Of a stretch of DNA of 64,000 bases, positions 36,801 through 44,241 are shown piece after piece. Below the pieces are notes generated by a model. That model was not told the DNA's origin. It did not search any database and saw only the letters and a program-made list of their open reading frames with translations. Origin of the DNA: Poritiphilus sp965212595 (GTDB lineage Bacteria > Bacteroidota > Bacteroidia > Flavobacteriales > Flavobacteriaceae); NCBI GenBank assembly GCA_965212595.1, contig CBDBVE010000014.1, positions 186,001 to 250,000 on the forward strand. Reading direction: 5' to 3'. A program made the translations under genes and the position numbers. Within the stretch, counting starts at the first letter, position 1. Every line of letters starts with the position of its first letter.

Positions 36801-37097
36801 AACAACCTGTTATTCGGGGCTAACGAATTCAATATTTTCGACGGGACTACACTAAGATTGGCTGAGGTAAGCCTGGGTTATACCGTTCCTAAGAAGTTTT
36901 TAGACAAAACACCGTTTGGGCAACTAAGTTTTACCCTTTCGGGATCCAACCTTTGGTATAAAGCCTTCAATTTCCCGGATGATGTACGCTTTGATACCAA
37001 TAGCCTTAGTACTGGTGTGGGTAACGGGCAGGGTATCGACTTTATCACCGGCCCGAGCTCAAGAAGGTATGGATTAACCGTTAAAGCAAGCTTTTAG
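33852..37097 (+). CDS. SusC/RagA-family TonB-linked outer-membrane receptor
   Basis: 1081 residues. Signal peptide ending ALAQ, a CarboxypepD_reg-like domain ('RTITGTVTDQAGLPLPGVNVLVKGTTTGTQTDFDGNY', ~23-105), a plug domain with 'PLFVINGVPFDGG' and 'NVLKGLSASVLYGERGRNGVILITTK' (~115-240), and a 22-strand barrel ending 'SSRRYGLTVKASF'. It forms a TonB-driven importer with the SusD partner just downstream. The substrate is not evident, and no glycoside hydrolase lies nearby, so a peptide or other ligand is as likely as a glycan. Confidence 0.95.
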   Translation: MKVNNYWMVLVLFFMGITQALAQRTITGTVTDQAGLPLPGVNVLVKGTTTGTQTDFDGNYAITADTGQTLVFSYLGQKTEERAVGASDTVNLQMVEDAQALEEVVVTAQGIRREQRSLGYAVSKIDNEAIENRPEGDLGRVLRGKAAGINITATNGVSGSGTNIIIRGFTSITGSNQPLFVINGVPFDGGANEQNTFFDAVTESSRFLDLDPNTIESVNVLKGLSASVLYGERGRNGVILITTKNGSAQGVSGKTEVTVSQSMFFNDPVLPKYQNDFGGGFHQNFGFFFSNWGASFRAGDLSNQALNSNSLFIRREGGLALLRNPLSQLNDQTLVAGFEDIANSEYPYVPYNSVGQFFKTGSVVSTSVGIRGGNENASFSANYGYLEDKGFTPGNSLRRNTLGIGGRATLSNKITVNAALNFSRTDYKTPPIAASGGSGVISSGSSVFGDVMYTPRSVDLFGLPFQALDGRSVYYRSGNDIQNPRWTVANAKVTQNTDRVFGNFNLSYGLTDWLNLTYRLGLDTYTEFNSYGQNRGGVDGDVTGIFRTITARNTVWDHSLIFNADKNLSEDLNLKVILGATARRDLYQQDGVESTGQLVFGILEHFNFVNSATVGSFFSGTNLAFQSEVNTLGVYADATLGYKDFLYVNGAVRTDWTSTLERDNLNIVYPGASISFVPTSAIEGLASDKGLNYLKLRLGYGTSAGFPPAYSTRNTLALNARLLVDNAGNVLSGNAVANRLGNPNLEPETVTEIEAGIDSKFFNNVLGLNVSVFKRETDDLITDQNLDPSTGFTVTRINAGKLETKGIEVDFDITPIRGENFRWNISGNYYADESTVLELPEGTEQIALTGVIAGTPANYAVEGQPFGVLLGSTVVRTNGQLTVDSNGDYVVGQSTTDIIGDPNPDWTATLNNLISYKGFNFNMSWQYRHGGDIFSQTAATLIGRGVVDADGKLNSEKTFILPGVKQSDGSPNDIQLTTTRIYFNNLLFGANEFNIFDGTTLRLAEVSLGYTVPKKFLDKTPFGQLSFTLSGSNLWYKAFNFPDDVRFDTNSLSTGVGNGQGIDFITGPSSRRYGLTVKASF

Positions 37098-37118
37098 TAA
37101 CTCGTAACAATTAAGAAA

Positions 37119-38777
37119 ATGATGAAAAGAAAAATAAAACTGATATATAAAGGGTTGCTTTTGTTGGCTCTTTGTTTGGGGAATTCTTGCGAGGTAACGC
37201 AACTAGAAATCCTTGACAACCCTAATGCAGTTGCACCAAATCAATCAGATATCGACTTCTTTTTGAATAACATACAGGTGGCTGCAATAACAATGTTCGA
37301 AGGTACGCCCTTAGACAATAATGAACTCTCTGAAGTGGGTATGGAAGTAACGCGTATTGGACATATGTTCGGCCCAACTTATCAGGCTGCTTATACACCA
37401 ACAAACCTCAATGGAGCATGGAGGGCGGTATATTCCTCTGCTTTGCCAGACATTAGAACGATGGTACCTCTGGCCGAAGAACAGGAGCTTTTTGCCCATG
37501 TGGGGATCGCCAAGGTGTTAGAGGCCTATATGATGGTAACTATGGTAGATTTCTTTGGAGATATTCCCTTCTCTGAGGCAACCCTTGGTGTTGAGTTTTC
37601 AAACCCCCAGGTAGATCCAGGGGCAGAGATCTATGCCGCTATGGAAACGCTATTAAACGAGGCGATTACAGATTTTGCCAAGAATGAGAAAGCCCCTCCA
37701 TCGAATGATTTGTTTTATGGAGGCGATAAGTCTAAGTGGATCAAACTGGCCAATACCTTGAAACTTAAAATGTATGTGCAAACCCGTTTGGTAGATGGTT
37801 CGGCAGCCGGTAAGATCAATGCCATCATCGCGGATGGAGATTATATTACTTCTGCTGAAGACGACTTTCAAATGCAGTGGTCTTCAACAGATACAAATCC
37901 TGATAGCCGGCATCCCGAATTTGGACCCAATTTTGACAATGGGACGGGAGAGTATATGAATACCTCCTATATGTTTTGGATGGTAGAGGAAAAGGGGATT
38001 CAGGATCCAAGATGGCGATACTATTTTTATAGGCAGGCCGACATGAATACAACCGACGTAAATGAACAATCCTGTATCACCCAATTTCCTCCGGCGCATT
38101 TTGGTCCGGAAGACAACTGGTGTAATTTCTCTAACGAGGGCTTCTGGGGCAGGATCCATGGCGATGCGGACGGGATTCCACCAGATAGAGGTAAAAGAAC
38201 TGCCTTTGGATTGTATCCTGTTGGAGGTCTTTTTGACGACAATTCAGCTTCAACTATTACAAGCAGAAACATAGGACTGCAAGGAGCTGGAATCTCGCCT
38301 CTCTTATTGTCTTCCTTCGTAGACTTTATGTTAGCCGAGACAGCATTAACAATTGGTACAACAGGTGACGCAAGAACTTACCTGGAAAGCGCCATTCGTA
38401 AATCTATGGATAAGGTAATCAACTTTGCACCAGATCAGGTAGACGCTACGCTGGCTGCTACACAGGCCGATGTAGATAACTACGTTTCTGTGGTCATGGC
38501 CCTTTATGACAATGCGGCATCACAACAAGAACAGCTAGCTGTAATTACCAAGGAGTATTTTATTGCAGCCTGGGGTAATGGGGTTGAGCCTTACAATACC
38601 TATAGAAGGACAGGTACTCCTAATCTGCAGCCCACCGAAATTGCACAACCAGGGCCCTATATCAGATCTTTTTTCTATCCTCAGGTTTTTGTAGACTCTA
38701 ATTCACAGGTAGATCAAAAGACCGACCAGGATGCACAGGTTTTTTGGGATAATAACCCTGCCGGATTTATCGATTAA
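37119..38777 (+). CDS. SusD/RagB-family surface lipoprotein
   Basis: 552 residues. Lipobox GNSC (residue ~24), then 'EVTQLEILDNPNAV', the usual SusD opening. TPR-like helices around 'AKVLEAYMMVTMVDFFGDIPFSEA' (~125-150) and the typical closing region. It caps the SusC barrel and captures substrate. It starts 21 bp after susC, so co-transcribed. It belongs to the SusD-like subfamily that often includes 'NPDSRHPEFG' and 'FMLAETAL' segments. Confidence 0.93.
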   Translation: MMKRKIKLIYKGLLLLALCLGNSCEVTQLEILDNPNAVAPNQSDIDFFLNNIQVAAITMFEGTPLDNNELSEVGMEVTRIGHMFGPTYQAAYTPTNLNGAWRAVYSSALPDIRTMVPLAEEQELFAHVGIAKVLEAYMMVTMVDFFGDIPFSEATLGVEFSNPQVDPGAEIYAAMETLLNEAITDFAKNEKAPPSNDLFYGGDKSKWIKLANTLKLKMYVQTRLVDGSAAGKINAIIADGDYITSAEDDFQMQWSSTDTNPDSRHPEFGPNFDNGTGEYMNTSYMFWMVEEKGIQDPRWRYYFYRQADMNTTDVNEQSCITQFPPAHFGPEDNWCNFSNEGFWGRIHGDADGIPPDRGKRTAFGLYPVGGLFDDNSASTITSRNIGLQGAGISPLLLSSFVDFMLAETALTIGTTGDARTYLESAIRKSMDKVINFAPDQVDATLAATQADVDNYVSVVMALYDNAASQQEQLAVITKEYFIAAWGNGVEPYNTYRRTGTPNLQPTEIAQPGPYIRSFFYPQVFVDSNSQVDQKTDQDAQVFWDNNPAGFID

Positions 38778-38789
38778 CTAAAAAAAGAA

Positions 38790-39755
38790 ATGACAATGAA
38801 AAATAGTTTTATATATTTTATTCTCATCGCAATAGCGGCGCTGTGGGGCTGCGAAGATGAAGATAAACTTCCTTTTGAAATCATCACCAATGAGGCTGGT
38901 ACAGCAGGTGGTTTAAGGACCATTAATATTATCTCGCCCACCATTGATCTTAATGATATTGCCAATTCTGAATTCTCGGTAGAAGTAGAAGAATGGGATG
39001 ATCAGGACGGTGGACTGTTAGAGTCTGTAGACGTATTTGTACAGTTTCAGGACAACACTCCGGATAATGGCGATAGCAGTGCTGCGGAAGCATTGATTAG
39101 CAATGTTCCTGCATCGGCCTTTGCCGTTAATGGTACTTCTGGATTGCCACGTGCGGTAATTACCGTTCCAGCCCAGGATGCCATCGGCCAATTGGGGCTT
39201 GATATAGCCTCTGATATTGATGGTGGAGATATTTTTAGATTCCGTTTGGCACTAAATCTGACTGACGGATCTGTGTTCTCTTCAGGCAATCTGGAAGGAA
39301 ATATTACCGGAGTATTTTTTAATTCTCCCTTTTCATATCCGGCCAATGTTGTCTGCAATCTAGATGCTTCGGTTTTTACCGGCACCTATCAATTGGAGTT
39401 CATTTCGGGAACTTTTGCAAGCTTCGGAGGATCCGATGCATATGCCGACGGCATGGTGACAATTACGGCAAACTCAGGGACACAAAGAGTGGTCAATGGT
39501 GCCAGTTACCTTCCTAGTCTAGGCCCTTTTACGGTACCCATAACTTTCGATTTGGTATGTGGTAGATTAATAGTGCCGCTTCAAAATGTAGGAACAGTGG
39601 GGTGTAGTGGGAATATCCAAATGGCCACAGGCACAAACCAGGCTACCTTTAATCCTATGGATGACAGTGAGTTTATGTTGATTTTTGATGATGAGGTTAC
39701 CAGTGATTGTGGCACTCCGACATATGAGGTGGTATTGAGGTTCACCAAAATATGA
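38790..39755 (+). CDS. Lipoprotein of the SusC/SusD locus
   Basis: 321 residues (an alternative start at 38796 drops two residues). Lipobox AALWGC. The body is beta-rich, with 'GGLRTINIISPTIDLNDIANSEFSVEVEEWDDQDGGLLESVDVFVQF', which resembles Ig-like surface binding proteins encoded after SusD. Cysteines near the C-terminus (VCNLD, LVCGRL, VGCSGN, SDCGTP) may form disulfides. It starts 12 bp after susD and is followed by a terminator, so it is the last gene of the operon. Confidence 0.8.
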   Translation: MTMKNSFIYFILIAIAALWGCEDEDKLPFEIITNEAGTAGGLRTINIISPTIDLNDIANSEFSVEVEEWDDQDGGLLESVDVFVQFQDNTPDNGDSSAAEALISNVPASAFAVNGTSGLPRAVITVPAQDAIGQLGLDIASDIDGGDIFRFRLALNLTDGSVFSSGNLEGNITGVFFNSPFSYPANVVCNLDASVFTGTYQLEFISGTFASFGGSDAYADGMVTITANSGTQRVVNGASYLPSLGPFTVPITFDLVCGRLIVPLQNVGTVGCSGNIQMATGTNQATFNPMDDSEFMLIFDDEVTSDCGTPTYEVVLRFTKI

Positions 39756-39785
39756 GCTATAAACCTGAAACTTTGTAGACTGAAT

Positions 39786-39816
39786 AAAGGCCGCAGTAAA
39801 AATCTGTGGCCTTTTT
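39786..39816 (+). terminator. Intrinsic terminator of the SusC/SusD operon
   Basis: AAAGGCCGCAG, loop TAAAAAT, CTGTGGCCTTT plus extra T's: an 11-bp stem with one G-U pair, about 30 bp after the last stop. Confidence 0.88.
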
Positions 39817-39973
39817 CTTGGGCTCAAAATAACGGGTCATATTAAAATAGGCGAGTCCTTGTCAAATTCTAAAGCTTTTAAAAAAAGCCAATGCTAAAAC
39901 ACCCACTGAATTTAGAGATTTGAACTCCATTTAATTGTATATTTAGAAGTTTCAAACACGAAGACCGGCTAGC

Positions 39974-40426
39974 ATGAAATTCAGTACTTCGATAGAAATT
40001 AACAGTTCAAGATCCAAGGTAACCACACTTTTTGCAGACCCTGATAACAATCAATACTGGCAGGACGGATTTATTAGAAAAGATTTAATAGATGGTATCG
40101 AAGGGCATAAAGGTGCTGTTTCGAAGCTCTATTATAAACAGGCTAGGCGAGAAATGGAACTTACCGAAACCATCGTGCAAAACAATTTACCGGACTCTTT
40201 TGAAGGGCATTATCATCATAAGCACATGGATAATACCATGAAGTGCACTTTTTCTGAATCAGGAATTCAGAAGACAAATTATATTATTGAAATTGAATAC
40301 ACTAGAATTAGTTGGGTGCTCCCAAAACTAATGGCATTGTTATTTCCAGGAATGTTTAAAAAACAAGTAGAGAAGTGGATGCGTAATTTTAAGACCTTTG
40401 TAGAATCTTCACAAAAAAATTCCTGA
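39974..40426 (+). CDS. SRPBCC-fold protein (START/polyketide-cyclase-like)
   Basis: 150 residues. The N-terminus 'MKFSTSIEINSSRSKVTTLFADPDNNQYWQDGFI' and C-terminal amphipathic helix 'MFKKQVEKWMRNFKTFVES' match SRPBCC-fold ligand-binding proteins. No catalytic residues can be assigned; function unknown. Stand-alone gene. Confidence 0.8.
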   Translation: MKFSTSIEINSSRSKVTTLFADPDNNQYWQDGFIRKDLIDGIEGHKGAVSKLYYKQARREMELTETIVQNNLPDSFEGHYHHKHMDNTMKCTFSESGIQKTNYIIEIEYTRISWVLPKLMALLFPGMFKKQVEKWMRNFKTFVESSQKNS

Positions 40427-40562
40427 AAAATAAGTGCTATCCTTGCGCTACTGTCTTGGGGCAGCCGACAGATTAGCAGTGAGGTAACATCTTAATCTCC
40501 AGGAATGTCTTAAAGTCTAAAAACCGCTATGGGTCCTTAGGAATACAAGTGCCAAAGCATAA

Positions 40563-40781
40563 CTAGGCCGCCTGATGACCGGCGCTATGTTTCTTTTGAT
40601 AAATGTGTTCTAAAGTTTCATTGATTTCTCTTAATTCTGGAGTTAGTGTAGAAAGGTTTCCACTGACATCAGTGGTAACCTGCTTCCCGCAGTGAATGCA
40701 TTCGTATTCTTTGATGTGAAAAGTAACTTTTCTGTAAACTGAGTAGTGATGCCCAAAAATATTGCAAAATATTTTCTTCAT
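40563..40781 (-). CDS. Small zinc-ribbon-like protein
   Basis: 72 residues. 'FCNIFGHHYSVYRK' and 'YECIHCGKQVTTD' provide Cys/His and CxxC pairs suited to bind zinc. The C-terminus ends 'KKHSAGHQAA'. Similar short proteins are common in flavobacteria and resemble phage DUF1660-type proteins. Function unknown. Stand-alone. Confidence 0.7.
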   Translation of the reverse strand: MKKIFCNIFGHHYSVYRKVTFHIKEYECIHCGKQVTTDVSGNLSTLTPELREINETLEHIYQKKHSAGHQAA

Positions 40782-40941
40782 ATTGTAGGTTTTAGGTAGC
40801 GCACAGGTACGATTTGGGACCGAATAATGCGACTTTTAGTTATGTCGTAATTTTCAAAAAAGTACTTTGGGAATACTTTTAGTTCCTCAACGTCACTTTA
40901 TTGGTTTTTATTGGCTGTCATCTTCGTTTTTGACCTTTTTT

Positions 40942-40969
40942 TCGATAAAATTCCAGATTTTCGATAAAA
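40942..40969. repeat. Direct repeat TTCGATAAAA upstream of brnQ
   Basis: TTCGATAAAA occurs at 40941-40950 and again at 40960-40969, offset 19 bp, about 75-100 bp before the brnQ ATG. It could be a regulator site; no protein can be named. Confidence 0.3.
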
Positions 40970-41042
40970 GGGTATCCAATTAGCAAGACTTTGCTATTTG
41001 TCAAGCCTACTTTTTCTGCTATCTTTCGGCAATAATCACTTT

Positions 41043-42332
41043 ATGAGCAAACGCAAAGAAACCCTGGTTACCGCCTTTGCCCTTTTTTCACTTTTTTTTG
41101 GTGCCGGGAATTTAATACTCCCTCCTCAACTTGGCTTTAAATCTGGAGAGCTCTGGTGGCTTGTAGCCCTGGGTTTCTGTCTTTCGGCCGTGCTTGTTCC
41201 AATTCTTGGAATACTTGCTCATTCCAGGCTACAGGGTACTATGTTCGATTTTGCAAATAAGGTATCTCCGAAGTTTAGCCTGGTTTATTGCTTTATTGTA
41301 TATGCTATATCTATAGCGCTTCCTTCGCCAAGGACCGCTTCTGTAACACATGAAATGGCTATTGAGCCCTATTTAAATAGCGCTTCTCTCATCACTAGTA
41401 TTGTTTATTTTATTCTGGTCTTCCTTTTTGTAATGAATCGCTCACAGATTCTTAACATCATAGGAAAAATCCTTACACCCGCTATTTTACTGGTCCTGCT
41501 CTTAATAATCGGAATCACTGCCTTTAGTTTCGATTTTGCTTTTGGGCCTTCCTCCATTCCAAATCCGTTTTCTCATGGAATTCTTGAAGGCTACCAAACC
41601 TTCGATGCCATTGGTGCGGTAGTGGTAGGTGGCGTTATTATAATTTCGGTAAACCTTCAGCAGGGCCCTTCTACTTATTCCGAAAAGAAAAAGCTCATTG
41701 CCAGGGCTGGCTGGCTGGCAGGTTTGGGATTGTTCTTAGTGTATACCGGCCTACTCATAACCGGGGCTCTGGTACAGGATCAATTTGATGCGAATATTTC
41801 CAGAACCGCTTTGGTAAGTGAAATAAGTAAAATAACGCTTGGGAATACGGCAAACCTCTTCCTGAGTATTCTTGTGGGTTTGGCTTGTTTTACTACTGCC
41901 GTTGGTATCGTTACCGGGACGGCCGATTTTGTCAAATCTCGCTTTTCCAATTCGCCAAAGGCGTATATGATAACAGCAATAATTGGATGCCTTTTGGGGG
42001 TAGTAATGGGCCAGTTTAATGTCGGGTATATCATTGCGGTAGCTTTCCCGGCTCTAATGTTTATCTATCCAATAACGATTGTACTTATCCTGCTCAATGT
42101 TGTGCCTAAACGTTTTGCCCAGCCTATTGTATTTAAAGCGGTTGTTAGCACCACCATTCTTTTTAGCATCCCCGATTTTATGGCAAGTATCGGATTACAA
42201 GACCTTCTTTCCTCAGTACAAAGCTGGCTTCCTTTAGGAGGTCTAAGCATGGGGTGGGTGCTTCCTGCGCTACTGGCTTTTGTTTTGAGCAATGTATTGA
42301 GAAAAGGAGATTCCTCGCTACACTCAGAATGA
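41043..42332 (+). CDS. brnQ: Branched-chain amino acid:cation symporter BrnQ
   Basis: About 429 residues from the ATG at 41043 (MSKRKETLVTAFALFSLFFGAGNLILPPQLGF); the frame from 40998 adds an unlikely leader. About 12 hydrophobic segments follow. 'LFFGAGNLI.PP' is the BrnQ family signature. It imports Leu/Ile/Val with Na+ or H+ at the inner membrane. Convergent with pepP. Confidence 0.93.
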   Translation: MSKRKETLVTAFALFSLFFGAGNLILPPQLGFKSGELWWLVALGFCLSAVLVPILGILAHSRLQGTMFDFANKVSPKFSLVYCFIVYAISIALPSPRTASVTHEMAIEPYLNSASLITSIVYFILVFLFVMNRSQILNIIGKILTPAILLVLLLIIGITAFSFDFAFGPSSIPNPFSHGILEGYQTFDAIGAVVVGGVIIISVNLQQGPSTYSEKKKLIARAGWLAGLGLFLVYTGLLITGALVQDQFDANISRTALVSEISKITLGNTANLFLSILVGLACFTTAVGIVTGTADFVKSRFSNSPKAYMITAIIGCLLGVVMGQFNVGYIIAVAFPALMFIYPITIVLILLNVVPKRFAQPIVFKAVVSTTILFSIPDFMASIGLQDLLSSVQSWLPLGGLSMGWVLPALLAFVLSNVLRKGDSSLHSE

Positions 42333-42373
42333 CAATGCGCCCTTAAAACGCCCACTGCCTATTGCTGACAGAA

Positions 42374-42408
42374 AACTGTTAATTGTTAATTGCTAATTGT
42401 CAACTGTT
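42374..42408. repeat. Short tandem AT-rich repeat (TTAATTG units)
   Basis: Three or four imperfect copies of GTTAATTG/GCTAATTG/GTCAACTG in tandem lie between brnQ and the end of pepP. A common kind of low-complexity spacer; no function assigned. Confidence 0.4.
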
Positions 42409-43692
42409 CATAATCTCCTCAATCTCGCCAGCTTCAATAGGAATGTTCTTCATCAAGTTAAAAGGATCTCCATTGGGTTGAATGATGACATCATCTTCAA
42501 GGCGAATACCCACTTTTTCATCTGGGATATATATCCCCGGTTCTACAGTAAAGACCATATTGGCTTTCATTGGAGTCTTAAGCTCTCCGTAATCATGGGT
42601 GTCCAGGCCTATATGATGACTGGTTCCATGCATGAAATATTTCTTGTATGCGGGCCAGGCGTTGTCTTCATTTTGCACATCAGCTTTATCTAAAAGTCCG
42701 AGCCCCAGCAGTTCTGAGGTCATAACTTTTCCTACTTCCTTATGATATTCTGCCCATAATGTTCCGGGAACTAACATTTTTGTCGCTTCATTTTTTACCC
42801 TAAGTACTGCCTCGTAAACGGCTCGTTGTCTTGCTGTAAACTTTCCGCTAACCGGAATGGTCCTGGTCATATCGCTGGAGTAGTTCGCATATTCGGCTCC
42901 CACATCCATTAAAATGAGTTCTCCTTCCCGGCATTGATTGTTGTTTTCTACATAATGAAGTACGTTGGCATTGTTTCCTGAGGCTATAATAGGGGTATAA
43001 GCGAAGCCCTTTGAACGGTTTCTGATAAATTCGTGAAGGTATTCAGCCTCCAGTTCGTACTCCCATACGTCAGGTTTCAGGAAACTTAGGATCCTGCGAA
43101 ACCCTTTTTCGGTGATATCGCAGGCCTTCTGAAGCAAGACAATTTCCTCAGGCTCTTTAACTCCACGTATTTGTTGTAGGATGGGATTACTTTTTGCCCA
43201 TTGATGGGCCGGAAAATTGGCTTTGCATTTTGCAATAAAACGATCTTCCCGGGTCTGAGTTGTTACCGCCTGACGGTAGTGCTCATTGGTATTAAAATAG
43301 ATGAGTTCTGCCTCGGTCATTAGATCAAAAAACACCTTGTCAAAATCTGATAGCCATAAAACGGTTTCTACCCCAGAAACCACTGTCGCCTGGTCTTTTG
43401 TAAGTTTTGCTCCTTCCCAAACGGCAATATGCGGATTGGTTTCCCTTACAAATAAGACCTCTTGGTATTTTTTGTCCAGGGCATCAGGGAACAGCAACAA
43501 AATACTTTCTTCCTGGTCTACTCCTGAGAGATAAAAAATATCACGATGCTGTTGAAAAGGCATGGTGCTGTCGGCACTAATAGGGTATATATCATTGGAG
43601 TTAAAAACCGCAATGCTTTTGGGCTTCATTTGAGCGGTGAATTTTTTTCGATTTTTTTTAAACAGCGTATTGCTAATAAGTTCGTATTTCAT
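42400..43692 (-). CDS. pepP: Xaa-Pro aminopeptidase (aminopeptidase P, M24B)
   Basis: 430 residues. N-terminal AMP_N domain ('RDIFYLSGVDQEESILLLFP'), then the M24 metallopeptidase domain with metal ligands in 'LMDVGAEYANYSSDMTRTIP' (Asp, Asp), 'FMHGTSHHIGLDTHD' (His), 'FTVEPGIY' (Glu) and 'GIRLEDDV' (Glu). It removes an N-terminal residue before proline. No signal peptide. Confidence 0.95.
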   Translation of the reverse strand: MKYELISNTLFKKNRKKFTAQMKPKSIAVFNSNDIYPISADSTMPFQQHRDIFYLSGVDQEESILLLFPDALDKKYQEVLFVRETNPHIAVWEGAKLTKDQATVVSGVETVLWLSDFDKVFFDLMTEAELIYFNTNEHYRQAVTTQTREDRFIAKCKANFPAHQWAKSNPILQQIRGVKEPEEIVLLQKACDITEKGFRRILSFLKPDVWEYELEAEYLHEFIRNRSKGFAYTPIIASGNNANVLHYVENNNQCREGELILMDVGAEYANYSSDMTRTIPVSGKFTARQRAVYEAVLRVKNEATKMLVPGTLWAEYHKEVGKVMTSELLGLGLLDKADVQNEDNAWPAYKKYFMHGTSHHIGLDTHDYGELKTPMKANMVFTVEPGIYIPDEKVGIRLEDDVIIQPNGDPFNLMKNIPIEAGEIEEIMNS

Positions 43693-43744
43693 TTGTTGCT
43701 AAGGTTTGTTCAAAAATAGGGATTCTGTCAAAGTAATGACATAG

Positions 43745-43775
43745 AAAAAGGAGGCCCATAAATAAGCCTCCCTTT
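43745..43775 (-). terminator. Intrinsic terminator downstream of the 43799-44104 gene
   Basis: On the minus strand GGAGGC, a 10-base loop, GCCTCC, then TTTTT. It lies just past the stop of the glycine-rich membrane protein gene and before pepP. Confidence 0.85.
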
Positions 43776-43798
43776 GGTTTAGAGTTGGTTATATTACC

Positions 43799-44104
43799 TT
43801 ATTTAGACATGGCATTCTTAATGGCCCCAATTATGGCCATCAATACACCACCACCTACGCCTCCTCCGGCAATGCTACCAAGAATTGACGACAAATCCAT
43901 TCCTCCAGTGGCTTCAGCCATTTCGGCTCCTCCGCTCCCCAATCCAAGCATGCCCAGTATCCATCCTCCAAGGCCTCCACCAAGAATTCCAACAATAGAA
44001 TTTCCAAGGGTGCCTAAAGAAAGGTTTTTCAAAAGTTTTCCCGCTACATTACCTCCTACGGCTCCTGTGACCAATTGAATGATCAGTGGTAGATATTCTT
44101 CCAT
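43799..44104 (-). CDS. Small glycine-rich membrane protein, unknown function
   Basis: 101 residues from the ATG at 44104 (MEEYLPLIIQLVTGAVGGNVAGKLLKN). Three glycine-rich hydrophobic segments (~8-25, ~33-52, ~75-92) with GGGLGG and GGGVGGG. It resembles short inner-membrane proteins of Flavobacteriia of unknown role. Monocistronic with its own terminator. Confidence 0.7.
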   Translation of the reverse strand: MEEYLPLIIQLVTGAVGGNVAGKLLKNLSLGTLGNSIVGILGGGLGGWILGMLGLGSGGAEMAEATGGMDLSSILGSIAGGGVGGGVLMAIIGAIKNAMSK

Positions 44105-44241
44105 TTTGATAATTTGGTTGATTAGAGGGTAATAAATTAACAAATTTTTAAGTTATCTGCCAATTATTTGTCATGTTTTAAAATTTTTACAATTGACAGG
44201 CAAGTGCTAAATTCACCAACTGAACATAATTGTACCTAAAC

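Noticed and set aside
42374..42408. AT-rich tandem repeat as a CRISPR or attachment site
   Set aside because: Units are 7-8 bp and imperfect with no spacers, integrase or matching second copy; it is ordinary low-complexity spacer.
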